Source: Rhodovulum steppense
GTDB lineage: Bacteria; Pseudomonadota; Alphaproteobacteria; Rhodobacterales; Rhodobacteraceae
Length of the DNA stretch: 64,000 bases
Direction of reading: 5' to 3'
Assembly (NCBI RefSeq): GCF_004339675.1
Contig: NZ_SLVM01000005.1
Coordinates: 62,001 to 126,000 of the forward strand
Shown piece by piece: positions 18,775-28,100 of this stretch (positions within the stretch are counted from its first letter, which is position 1; the number at the start of each line of letters is the position of its first letter). The translations under genes and the position numbers were made by a program. Under the pieces are notes generated by a model. That model saw nothing but the letters and a program-made list of their open reading frames with translations. It ran no database searches and was not told the DNA's origin.

Positions 18775-18932
18775 CGCGGTCAAGCGCCGTTCGGTCGCCG
18801 GGGGAGCGAACCTTGACGAAACCGTCCCCATGCCCTAATGACCCTGACACGAGAACGAGACCGGCAATCCGGCCGGTCGGGCCGCGCGGAACGGAGCGGC
18901 CATCGAAAGCCGCAACCACGCCAAGGACCCAC

Positions 18933-20378
18933 ATGACCACTTTCGCCGATCTGGGGCTTGACCCCAAGGTGCTTTCCGCAATCTCCGACGCCGGCTACAC
19001 CGAGCCAACGCCGATCCAGGCAGGCGCAATACCTCCCGCTCTCCAGGGCCGCGACGTGCTGGGCATCGCCCAGACCGGCACCGGCAAGACCGCCAGTTTC
19101 GTGCTGCCGATGATCACGCTGCTGGGCCGTGGCCGAGCGCGGGCGCGCATGCCGCGCAGCCTGGTGCTGGCGCCGACCCGGGAACTGGCCGCGCAGGTGG
19201 CCGAGAATTTCGACACCTACGCCAAGAAGACGAAGCTGACCAAGGCTCTGCTGATCGGCGGTGTCAGCTTCAAGGAGCAGGACGCGCTGATCGACAAGGG
19301 CGTGGACGTGCTCATCGCGACGCCCGGCCGCCTGATCGATCATTTCGAGCGGGGCAAGCTTCTGCTGACCGGCGTCCAGATCATGGTGGTGGACGAGGCC
19401 GACCGGATGCTCGACATGGGCTTCATCCCCGATATCGAGCGCATCTTCCAACTGACGCCCTTTACCCGCCAGACGCTGTTCTTCTCGGCCACCATGGCGC
19501 CCGAGATCGAGCGGGTGACCAACACCTTCCTCTCGGCGCCCGAAAAGGTCGAGGTCGCGCGCCGCGCCACCACCGCGGAAAGCATCGAGCAAGGCGTCGT
19601 CCGCTACATCGCCACACGCAAGGACATGCAGGCAAAGGAAAAACGCGCCCTTCTGCGCGCGCTGATCGACCGCGAGGGCGAAGCCTGCACCAACGCGATC
19701 ATCTTCTGCAACCGCAAGACCGAGGTCGATATCGTCGCCAAGTCGCTGACCAAATACGGCTATGACGCGGCGCCGATCCATGGGGATCTGGACCAGTCCC
19801 AGCGCACCCGCACGCTGGATGCGTTCCGTGCCGGAACACTTCGGCTGCTGGTCGCATCGGACGTTGCCGCGCGCGGCCTCGACGTTCCCGCCGTGTCCCA
19901 CGTCTTCAACTACGACGTGCCCTCGCACGCCGAGGATTACGTCCACCGCATCGGTCGCACCGGCCGTGCCGGTCGGCTGGGCAAGGCGCTGACGATCTGC
20001 GTGCCGCATGACGAGAAATACCTCGCCGCGATCGAGGCGTTGGTCCAGAAGGAAATCCCCCGCGTCGAAAGTCCGCTCAAGGGCGGTGATGCAGTTGGTG
20101 ACCGGCGCGAAAGGGAGGCCTCTCCCCCGACCGCCACCCCGCGGGAAAAGCAGCGCGATGTCCCTCGGCGCACGGCCGAACCCGGTCCCGCCGAGCCGAG
20201 ACCCGACCGGCCGGACAGAACAGACCGCGCCGGACGCAGCGAGCGGACCGACCGAGACCGCCGCGCCCCCAAGCCCGGCCGGGACGGCCCGGTGATCGGC
20301 ATGGGCGACCACATGCCCGCCTTCCTCACCCGCTCCTTCAAACCGAGTTCCGAGCCCGCCGACGAGTCGGCCGACTAG
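18933..20378 (+). CDS. DEAD-box RNA helicase (RhlE-like)
   Basis: This is a 481-residue ATP-dependent RNA helicase. Visible motifs: Q motif (EPTPIQ), Walker A AQTGTGKT, DEAD in VVDEADRMLDMGF, SAT, and HRIGRTGRAGR (motif VI). The last 80 or so residues are a disordered Arg/Asp/Pro-rich tail, common in RhlE-type helicases that act in ribosome assembly and RNA turnover. The ATG at 18933 follows AAGGA. It lies upstream of rplM-rpsI. Confidence 0.92.
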   Translation: MTTFADLGLDPKVLSAISDAGYTEPTPIQAGAIPPALQGRDVLGIAQTGTGKTASFVLPMITLLGRGRARARMPRSLVLAPTRELAAQVAENFDTYAKKTKLTKALLIGGVSFKEQDALIDKGVDVLIATPGRLIDHFERGKLLLTGVQIMVVDEADRMLDMGFIPDIERIFQLTPFTRQTLFFSATMAPEIERVTNTFLSAPEKVEVARRATTAESIEQGVVRYIATRKDMQAKEKRALLRALIDREGEACTNAIIFCNRKTEVDIVAKSLTKYGYDAAPIHGDLDQSQRTRTLDAFRAGTLRLLVASDVAARGLDVPAVSHVFNYDVPSHAEDYVHRIGRTGRAGRLGKALTICVPHDEKYLAAIEALVQKEIPRVESPLKGGDAVGDRREREASPPTATPREKQRDVPRRTAEPGPAEPRPDRPDRTDRAGRSERTDRDRRAPKPGRDGPVIGMGDHMPAFLTRSFKPSSEPADESAD

Positions 20379-20433
20379 AATCCAACGTCGGCCGGATCCT
20401 GCGGCGGGACTCACATGACCCTCGCGGCGTTCT

Positions 20434-20484
20434 GTCTTCTTGTGGCTGGAAGTATCCTGGGGGTCCGGAGGCAATACCCCCCGG
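20434..20484. repeat. Divergent copy of the intergenic TTCTTGTGGCTGGAAGTATCC element
   Basis: The plus strand has GTCTTCTTGTGGCTGG, AAGTATCCTGGGGG and TCCGGAGGCAATACCCCC, which parallels TTCTTCTGG..CAAATATCCCCGCCGGAGG in the copies at 55061 and 62410. It lies just downstream of the helicase gene. The second half can fold as GGGGGTCCGG/..ATACCCCC. Confidence 0.45.
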
Positions 20485-20563
20485 CCTCTTTCAGGGCGAC
20501 CGGACCCGCAGCACCCAGTGGAAATGCCGACGCATTTTTTGGGGTAATGTGATACCTATTTTT

Positions 20564-20576
20564 CAATTAATTGATA
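20564..20576 (-). promoter_or_regulatory. IHF-like binding site upstream of rplM
   Basis: The minus strand reads TATCAATTAATTG, an exact match to the WATCAANNNNTTR consensus of integration host factor. It lies within a 12-bp palindrome (TCAATTAATTGA, 20563-20574) in an AT-rich stretch 30-40 bases upstream of the putative -35 box. Binding is inferred only from the consensus match. Confidence 0.35.
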
Positions 20577-20604
20577 ACATTGATTTTTTCGAAGGTCGCC
20601 TCCC

Positions 20605-20632
20605 TTGACTGCACGGCCGAAATGCTTAGAAC
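20605..20632 (+). promoter_or_regulatory. Putative sigma-70-type promoter for rplM-rpsI
   Basis: TTGACT (-35) at 20605-20610 is followed after 16 bases by TAGAAC (-10-like) at 20627-20632, about 70 bases before the rplM start. The -35 matches consensus at 5 of 6 positions and the -10 at 4 of 6. This is inferred from the motif and position alone. Confidence 0.45.
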
Positions 20633-20699
20633 TCCGCTATCCCGACCGGGGCCGGGCCCTGCCCCGCCCCCTGGACCTCCCAGCAATAGGGCAAGAGAA

Positions 20700-21164
20700 A
20701 TGAAGACCTTCACCGCTACCCCGGCGGATATCGAGAAGAAATGGATCGTGATCGACGCCGAGGGCGTCGTTCTCGGCCGTCTCGCCTCGATCATCGCCAT
20801 GCGCTTGCGCGGCAAGCACAAGCCGACCTTCACCCCGCACATGGACATGGGCGACAACGTGATCGTCATCAACGCCGACAAGGTGCAGATGACCGGCAAC
20901 AAGCGCGCGGACAAACGCTATTACTGGCATACCGGCCACCCCGGCGGGATCAAGCACCGCACCGCGGCGCAGATCCTCGAGGGCGCCCATCCCGAGCGCG
21001 TGGTGACCGCGGCGGTCAAGCGCATGCTGCCTGGCAACCGTCTGTCCCGCCAGCAGATGACCAACCTGCGCGTCTATGCCGGGGCCGAGCATCCGCATGT
21101 CGCGCAGAATCCCGAAGTGCTGGACGTCAAGTCCATGAACAAGAAAAACACCCGGAGCGCGTGA
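20700..21164 (+). CDS. rplM: 50S ribosomal protein L13
   Basis: This is a 154-residue ribosomal large-subunit protein. The family blocks are clear: [17 protein letters not shown] near residue 14, [30 protein letters not shown] and [24 protein letters not shown]. The stop overlaps the rpsI start (TGATG), the usual coupled rplM-rpsI arrangement. Confidence 0.97.
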   Translation: MKTFTATPADIEKKWIVIDAEGVVLGRLASIIAMRLRGKHKPTFTPHMDMGDNVIVINADKVQMTGNKRADKRYYWHTGHPGGIKHRTAAQILEGAHPERVVTAAVKRMLPGNRLSRQQMTNLRVYAGAEHPHVAQNPEVLDVKSMNKKNTRSA

Positions 21165-21652
21165 TGGCCGAAGATCTCAAATCCCTCGACCAGTTGAAAT
21201 CCGTTTCGGGCGACGCGACCGTGATGGCCGATGCCGAGGCACCTGCCGCTCCGGTCCGCGACGAGCTGGGACGGTCCTATGCCACGGGCAAGCGCAAGGA
21301 TGCGGTCGCCCGCGTCTGGATCCGCCCGGGTTCGGGCAAGGTGTCGGTGAATGGCAAGGACATGAGCGCCTATTTCGCCCGCCCGGTGCTGCAGATGATC
21401 CTGCGCCAGCCGTTTCAGGTAGCCGGTGTGGTCGACCAGTTCGATGTGATGGCCACCGTAAAGGGCGGCGGGCTGTCGGGCCAGGCCGGTGCCGTCAAGC
21501 ACGGCATCTCGAAGGCGCTTCAGCTTTACGATCCCACCCTGCGCACGCCGCTCAAGGCCGCGGGTTTCCTGACCCGCGACAGCCGTGTCGTGGAACGCAA
21601 GAAGTTTGGCCGCCGCAAGGCCCGCCGCAGCTTCCAGTTCTCGAAACGCTAG
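21164..21652 (+). CDS. rpsI: 30S ribosomal protein S9
   Basis: This is a 162-residue small-subunit protein with an alphaproteobacterial N-terminal extension of about 40 residues. The S9 core follows: [18 protein letters not shown], then [19 protein letters not shown], and a C-terminal tail [16 protein letters not shown] that reaches the ribosomal P site. It is translationally coupled to rplM and followed by a strong terminator. Confidence 0.97.
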   Translation: MAEDLKSLDQLKSVSGDATVMADAEAPAAPVRDELGRSYATGKRKDAVARVWIRPGSGKVSVNGKDMSAYFARPVLQMILRQPFQVAGVVDQFDVMATVKGGGLSGQAGAVKHGISKALQLYDPTLRTPLKAAGFLTRDSRVVERKKFGRRKARRSFQFSKR

Positions 21653-21985
21653 CACCAAAAGCGTCGCCTGGGTCAAGCAGGAATCGAGAAAGCGCAGATT
21701 CCACTGCGCTTTCTCCTTTTCCGGGGCCGGTTGCGTCTCGAATGCGATAGTGGCACACATCATGATGTGGCGCAGGACAAGGCGTGGCGCCTTGCTGACC
21801 GTCATGGAAGGTGGGATCCCACTCGAGCTCCGGGTTCACGACCAGAAAACGACATCTGCGGCGATACGGTGGTGGAGGCGAATAATTCGTCGCGTCTGTC
21901 ATGGCTGGCGCACGCTGACTCTCGCACAGTTGCGCATGCCCGATCGCAACCTACTGAGCGACGCGACGCTTCGTCGATCACGCCG
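21653..21985 (+). other. Intergenic region between rpsI and the end of the eCIS locus
   Basis: These 333 bases contain the rpsI terminator (21686-21720). The rest (21721-21985) shows no convincing gene, although the frame of the neighbouring frameshifted gene stays open across it as far as 21802. It marks the left boundary of the accessory region. I could not find an attachment-site duplication by eye. Confidence 0.6.
21686..21720 (+). terminator. Rho-independent terminator of rplM-rpsI
   Basis: A perfect 12-bp stem (GAGAAAGCGCAG / CTGCGCTTTCTC) with a 6-base loop is followed by CTTTT, 33 bases after the rpsI stop. Confidence 0.9.
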
Positions 21986-22551
21986 TCAGTCTCCGCCGAC
22001 TTCGAGCCGCTCAAGAAGGGCACGCAGGGCGCGCTCCGCGGCCTCAAGTTCACCCAGAACCTCCTCGGGGTCGGGCTCGTCGGGACACAACGTTGCGAGC
22101 GCCCGCAGATCGCCGGTGACAACATCGCCAGGGTCTCGAGCAGAAAGGCGACAAGCGGCGGCCCGCTGCGGGTGACCGAGTCCCCGGTGTCGGTGGCGTG
22201 GTTATGGCTGAAATAGACCATGCCCTCGTCGCGGATACCGACCACCTTGCCGAAGACCAAGGCCGCATTGACCGCGTTCAGCATCGCCTGCGTCATCTCA
22301 TAGGCCGCTTCGCTTTCGGCCCGAGCGGGAAACACCACTACCATCTGCCAGAGTTCGAGATCGCCATCGACCGAATCGAGCCGGTTGATGCGCAGCACCG
22401 GATCGCTGCCGACATCGCTGTCCGGAAACGGCACGGCGATGTGCAGTGCCTCGTCCGGTTCGTCGACCAGAACGGGTCGAAGCCCTACCCCGTTCAGCGC
22501 GGCCACGAAATCCCCGATGTCTGCCATCGTTCCCCGTTCCTGCGCCGTCAT
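21986..22551 (-). pseudogene. YbjN/type III chaperone-like protein, apparent frameshift
   Basis: The first 140 or so residues (MADIGDFVAALNGVGL..., start 22527, or 22551 if coupled to the previous gene by an ATGA overlap) look like a small secretion-chaperone/YbjN-type fold. At about 22131-22140 (..AFLLE) the open frame changes to low-quality sequence running to 21802. The next frame continues plausibly as DPGDVVTGDLRALATLCPDE, then an acidic amphipathic helix, to a TGA at 21986. A one-base deletion explains this. A sequencing error is possible. It is the last gene of the eCIS operon, so a chaperone for eCIS cargo is a reasonable guess. Confidence 0.6.
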
Positions 22552-24403
22552 CGCGCCTTGAGACTGGCAACGATCAGCTTGAGGATCGCCTGCCGCTTGT
22601 TGGTCACTCCCGCGTCGTTCCAGACCTGCTGCACGTCGCGCTGAATTCCCAGCGCCTTGAAGAACCATTTCTGTTCGGCATCCGGCGCGCGAAGGATCTC
22701 CAGCGCCGCGTGGCGATAGCGGAACGCCTTGTTCGCGGTGCTCTTGTCCTTGTTGAAGGTGCCGCCCATGCGCTTTCCGGTCGCAATCCGGCCCTTCGTC
22801 TTTTCCAGGGTTCGGCTGACGAACTCTTCGCCATCAAGCGCGGCAGCCGCGGATTTCTGAGATTGGTGAGCTTGCCCGCCGCCTTGTCGCGGCGATGCTG
22901 CTTGAACTTGCGTGTGCCGATCTGCAACAGCTTGGCAATGCTGGACGCCATGCCCAGCCCCGCGCCCATGCCGCTGACGGTCAGCGCGCCCGCGGTCATC
23001 GAGGTGGCGGCATGGATCATTTCGATAATCGCGCGCTGGATCTGCTTAGCGAACTTCTCCTTGGTGACGGTGAACGCCTCGAGCAGCGCCTCGCTGCCCG
23101 AAACAACCAGTTCGGCCGCCTTCTGCCTGGCTTTCCTGGCCGCTACCGCGACCCGGCCGAGCTTGATCGCCTGCTGCAGAAAGTCGAGAACGCCCTTGAT
23201 GAGGCCGATGACCGGGATAACGGGCACGCCATTCACCACGCCGCGTGCCATCTCGGTCGCGGCGCCCACCGACTCGGTGGCCACCTGCCCGCCCCCCGCG
23301 ATCTGGTGGTAGATCTTGATCACGCTGGACACCGTGTCGGCCACCTTGTTGGTGGCGCCAGCGAGGTCATGCACCGTGTCGAACCCGGCCTGGGCGTTCT
23401 CGCTGGCGGTGCGGGAATTGCCCTCGACCTTCTTCCAGCGCTTGACCCCGTCGCGGACCATGTCGACCAACGCTGTGACCGAGTCGACTGCCGAAACGAG
23501 GATGCCGACACTGTCGCCGACCAGCTTGAAATCGGTGCCGACATCGATACAGCGCTCTGCGTCGCGACCGAAGAAGGCCGATGCGGGAACATTCCCGCTT
23601 TCGCCCCCGCGCAGGGCGGTCATGGCGCCGCCCTCTGCCTTGCCCAGCGTGGCCACGAAACCTGGTACGCCAAGTGTCGCAAGACGCATCCGGGCACCGG
23701 CGCGCTGCCGCTTGGCCTTCTTGTCGGTCCGGCCCCTGAGCGACTCGAGCAGCGCGATCTCCCTGGCGATCTTCGCGCCCAGATCGCCAGCCATCCACAG
23801 CCCCGCGGCGCTGTCCGCCCCGCCGCTCAGCCGGTCCATCGCCGCGGCGTCGTCTGTGTGCAGCCCGCTCATCATGGCGGCCGCGTTGCGCTGGTCGTCG
23901 CGTGTGGCTGTCTCGGATTTCCAGTAATCCTCAAGCCCCTCGTTGCCCTTGCCGCCGGTGCCCTGCATGCCCAGCGCATTCAGCGCCTCGCCAGCAAGGC
24001 CAATTCCCTCCCCATAGGCCTCGGGCATGCCGAAGTTCGGTCCTTCTGGATCCCTCGGCTCGGTCACGTCGAGGAAAACGTCAATATCCGTATCGGCGGT
24101 GTCGAGATAGTCCCTGGCCCTGGCACGAAACCTGTCGCTCTGGCGGCGGCCATAACTGCTTTCGTGGTCAAGACTCTTGCGCGCGGTCACGAGCGAGGTT
24201 TCGAAACGCGGAAGATATTTCCCCAACGCCCTGGCGGCGCTGCGATGATTGGCAGTCCAGACGCGAACGCCCAGATGCCGCTCGGCCAGCGCGATCATGA
24301 CGCTGCAGGCGTCCCACAGGGCATCGACGGGATGATGATCCGGGTCGATGTCACGCACCATCTCGCGCAGGCGGCCGAGACCGTCCACCATCTGTTCCCT
24401 CAC
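22548..24403 (-). CDS. Large helical protein of the eCIS locus, frameshifted near the C-terminus
   Basis: I do not recognise a family. The intact part (residues 1-512) is mostly helical. It has a Gly/Ala-rich middle, two hydrophobic segments (about 388-410 and 466-492) and Lys/Arg-rich ends. At about 22855-22870, after RRDKAAGKLTN, the open frame turns to Arg-rich nonsense and stops at 22604. The next frame continues as KSAAAALDGEEFVSRTLEK and then MGGTFNKDKSTANKAF, to a TGA at 22548, which is clearly coding. The start is GTG in a GTGA overlap with the upstream stop. Length, hydrophobic segments and position downstream of the ATPase suggest cargo (effector) or a membrane factor. Either is inference. 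Confidence 0.6.
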
Positions 24404-25047
24404 ATCGAGGGGCGCTCGACCGCGAGGATCCGCTGCACCCGCCCCCGGACCCGCGTATAGACATCGTAAGTGAAGGTGGTGCGGGAGCCCCGGCTCTTGC
24501 CCTTGGATAGCGTGCGGTCGAGCTTCTCGATCTTCTTTCCGAGTTGGTCCTTCAGTTCCTCCACGGCCTTCGCGCGGCTGCTGTCGATCACCGCCGCCCC
24601 GTCCCTGGCCTTGTAGCCCTTGTCCCTGATCCAGTCTTCGATCGCGGTGCGCAGCGCCTCCGCGGCGGTCTTCTGGGTCTGCACATCCTTGTCAATGGTG
24701 CCATGATACTCCATCAGCGCCACATCTATCCGCAGCAGCGCATCCGACCGCTTGCGCCCTGCACGACTGCTGAGAGAATGCCACATCTCGGGCGTCATCA
24801 CCGCCTGCCGCTGGAAGGGCGCACCCCCTTGCGCATCTGCCGCCCTTTGCAGACGGGCCTGGACGGCAACGGCCGCGCTCTGCTGCGCATCCTGTGCCAG
24901 AATGGCGAGACCCCGCGGCACGTTGCTCGCAGCGGAGGTTCTGTAGAAATCCGCAAGGCGCGGATCGAGCGCAGCCCGGAACGGGTCAACGCGCGCCGCG
25001 TTCCGTCCGGCGGTAGGCCGCGCGACAGACGGCAAGGCCCGGGTCAT
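24400..25047 (-). CDS. Uncharacterised eCIS-locus protein, possible cargo
   Basis: This 215-residue protein matches no family I recognise. It begins with a Pro/Ala/Arg-rich, probably disordered segment (1-30), as is common in eCIS cargo leader regions. A Gln/Ala-rich helical stretch (50-80) follows, then a Lys/Glu-rich coiled-coil-like segment (about 150-185). AAGGAGAAC precedes the ATG. It is separated from the large envelope protein by 99 bases and overlaps the next gene by 4 bases. Its place after the structural genes suggests cargo or a cargo-loading factor, without direct evidence. Confidence 0.6.
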   Translation of the reverse strand: MTRALPSVARPTAGRNAARVDPFRAALDPRLADFYRTSAASNVPRGLAILAQDAQQSAAVAVQARLQRAADAQGGAPFQRQAVMTPEMWHSLSSRAGRKRSDALLRIDVALMEYHGTIDKDVQTQKTAAEALRTAIEDWIRDKGYKARDGAAVIDSSRAKAVEELKDQLGKKIEKLDRTLSKGKSRGSRTTFTYDVYTRVRGRVQRILAVERPSM

Positions 25048-25146
25048 CTGTTCTCCTTCCTATCGGACCATTATCCCGACCTTCCGGTTGCCGCGGACAC
25101 CCGTCCGGTCGCAGGCCGCCAGATGTCCGATCTCCCCGTCCCCGCG

Positions 25147-28100
25147 TCATGGCCTGGGCCCGTTCCGGGCACGTTGGATGACGTCGAAGACCAGGATCGC
25201 GCCCAGCAGGAACACCAGCATTCCCAGAAAGACCGGCGGCCAGACCGCCTTGTGGTCGCAAATGCTCAAGAGGACCAGCAGCGCCAGCAAGCCCGCCGTG
25301 CCGATCCCGACGACATGCCAGCGAAACGCGATCCGCTCGAAAAGACCGCTGTAATACGAGCGCCAGGTCAACAGCACGACCAGGGAGAAGACCGCCATCG
25401 CGACAAGCGTCAGATAGGCGCGGTTCGGACAGGCCCAGGTGCAGACCGCCTGCGCACGATTCTCGAAGACCCCCAGGCTCGATGGCAGGACACCCACGAC
25501 CCATTGCTCGGAGATGAAGCGAAAGAGTTCGGCGGTCTCGGGAGCGTCCGGATGAGGCACCGGCCAGAAGCCGATCCCTGCGAAATTGTCCTCGAAATAG
25601 ACCACGTCGTCGCGAAACTGTCCGAATTTCCCGGTCGCCGGGTCCGCCGCCTCGCCGTCGCGCAGACGCGGGAAGACGTTCTCGTGCCCGGCCGGCGGCA
25701 GCACGGGAATGATGCTGCGCAGTACCTCGAACCGCTCCGTGCCGCGGAACGCGCCATGATCCATCCGCGCCCGCAGGAGTTTCTTGGCATCGGATGTCGG
25801 CCGTTCAAGAAAGATCAGCACCTTGTCCACCGTCTTTTCGCCGTCGTCGCCCTCGATCAGGAGTTCCCTGAGATCGTCCATCAAGGGTTGGGCCCTGCAT
25901 TGGGTACAAGACGTGTCCAGAAGGGCGAGGTCGAAGGCGATGTTGACGGTTTGACCGCGTGCTTCCAGCAAGTCCTGCACCCGCGAGACCAACCGGATCA
26001 GGTTGCCCACATTCGGGTCGGTCGCCGGATTGCCGCGGTAATCCTCGAAGACCAGGATCACCCCGTCGGGTTGCACATCGTCGAAAAGCGTGGGCAGCGC
26101 GTCCCCTATCGCCTCCCAGGACGCATTCTCGAAACGGGAAAAGCCCCGCGCGGCAAAGACGATCTGGTTGGTGGCATAGGCAATCTCTGCCTCGCTCCAG
26201 TCCGTCCAGTCTCGCAGATCGAAGGCCAGATGCGCCCTGGCCCGATGGCGGTGCGCCGAGGTCACGAAATCCCGCTTCGCGCTTGTCCAGAAGCCGAGGT
26301 TGCGCAGAAGGAGGTTGCGTTCGTCGGCAGGCTGACCGGGGAACTCGAACGCGAATTCGAGCCCGTAGAAGGCTATGTCGCTGAAGATCCCGAAATCGAC
26401 CGGCACCGGTCGGGAGGCGTTCTCGGCCTCCCCTCCGTCCGCCGCTGCGTTCTGATCGCCTCCGGCGGCATCGGGCGCGACCGGGGCAAGCCAGAACGGG
26501 TAGAAGCCGAAGACGTGCTGGAAATCTCCGTATTCCCGTTTGGCGACGCAGCCGCAATCCCCGGCGATCGGCGCCGTAACGCGTGGCTTGTCGAGATCGG
26601 TCACCTGACGGAAGGCGAGTGCCGTTATCCGGCTGGTCAGTTCCGGTGAGAGCGGGCGGTCGTCCACCCTCTGGCCCGGCTGCCCTGGCACATTACGCAG
26701 CGCCGCTTCGAACAGGCGCCTCGTCGGGTATTCCACGCCGACCAGAGGCCGCATACGCTCTGCCAGGTTCGCCGCGCTGGGATCCTCAGCGTCGCTCGCG
26801 AACGGTCCGAGCGTTCGGAGCGCCTCCTCGAGTTCAGGCGTTAGCGTCCATGAATCGCGAATGGCCTCGGCGACCAGCGGCAGGCGGTTCTCCACCACCT
26901 TGCGTACCTCCGGCTCCACCAGCGGATTCAGCAGTGCCCGGACCCTGCCCCTTATCAATTCCTTGTTGGTCGCCTGCGCGATCAGTTCCTCGTTCAGCTT
27001 CTGCACGAAAGCCTCATTGGTGATCGTGTCGAAGACCGCACCAACGGTCGCGTCGGTCACCCCAATCAGCGGCGGCAGATCCAGCGGGTCGAACTGTTCC
27101 TCATCGACTCGCGGTTGGTCGAAGACGCCTTCGACCGGCTCGGCGGCCTCCGCGGCTGTGTCGGCGGCCAGCGCCACTTCCTGCTGAAGCACAGTTCGGA
27201 TCGGATCGGCAAGCGCCGTCTCCAGCCCGGCAAGAAGATCCTCCCGCCGCTTGGCCTGGATCCCCAGCAGGGGCACGACCAGCGGCTCGAGTTCAGCGCG
27301 TTCGGGATCGAGCTTGAACTGCGCCACTGCATCCGCGTCCAGCGCAAAGCGGCGGCCAAGCCGGTTGGTCCCGAAGACGACCGCGCGCGCCTGTCCAAGT
27401 GTACAATCGTCGATCACCCCTTCCAGCGGCACGCGCAGCGCCCTCCACAGGTCTTCGACGCTTGCAAAGCTCTGCTCACGGAACGGATCGAGGATCTTGT
27501 CGTCTGTCCTGCCCGTGAGCACGTCGAGTTGCACCTGGCCGAAGCTGAAATAAGTCAGGGTCCGATCGGTATCCTCGACCAAGCAGTCGGCGAGTGGGGG
27601 GCTGGCCGGAATCTGGGGTATGACCAGGGGTGTCACGCCTGCGGGTTCCGGGCGCTGCGCGCGATAGACGTCGATGAGGTGGAGAACCGAATCGCGGGTT
27701 CCGATCAGACCCAGCAGACGCTGACGCGGCGCCTCGGCAAGCCAGGTGGCAAAGCGGGGATCCGCCAGGTCGGCCAGCGCACCCGGCCTGAGAGCCTCGA
27801 TCTCGCCCAGCGATTCGAGTCCGGCGGCGAACGCGGACAGGTCGCCGAGGACCGGCAGCGCGAGACACAGAGCCGACAGCGGCGCCGCACCGTTGGAACG
27901 CTGCAGCAACCCGGCTGCCGTGGCGGCTGCCGTACCCAGTTCGACCCTGTCGGCAGACCCGCAATCGGGCGCGACGCCCACCGGCCCCAGCGCCGCCACG
28001 CTCATCGGAGGCGTCGCGGCCAGACGCAGGGCGAGCGGCGCCGCCGTCTCGCCCTCGCGCGACACCAGCGTCGCGGCGAAATCCGGCGAGAGGAGGAGCG

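Larger units (their letters stand above)
20379..20699 (+). other. Intergenic region upstream of rplM: repeat copy, AT-rich stretch and promoter
   Basis: These 321 bases carry no gene I can support. In order they hold a copy of the intergenic repeat (20434-20484), an AT-rich stretch unusual for this genome (20534-20590) with an IHF-like site, and a promoter-like sequence before rplM. The remainder, 20633-20695, is G+C-rich leader sequence. I see no known ribosomal-protein leader structure. Confidence 0.6.

Noticed and set aside
20379-20699. L13 leader-type riboregulator
   Set aside because: I could not draw a conserved leader structure here, and the known L13 leader is described from Firmicutes.
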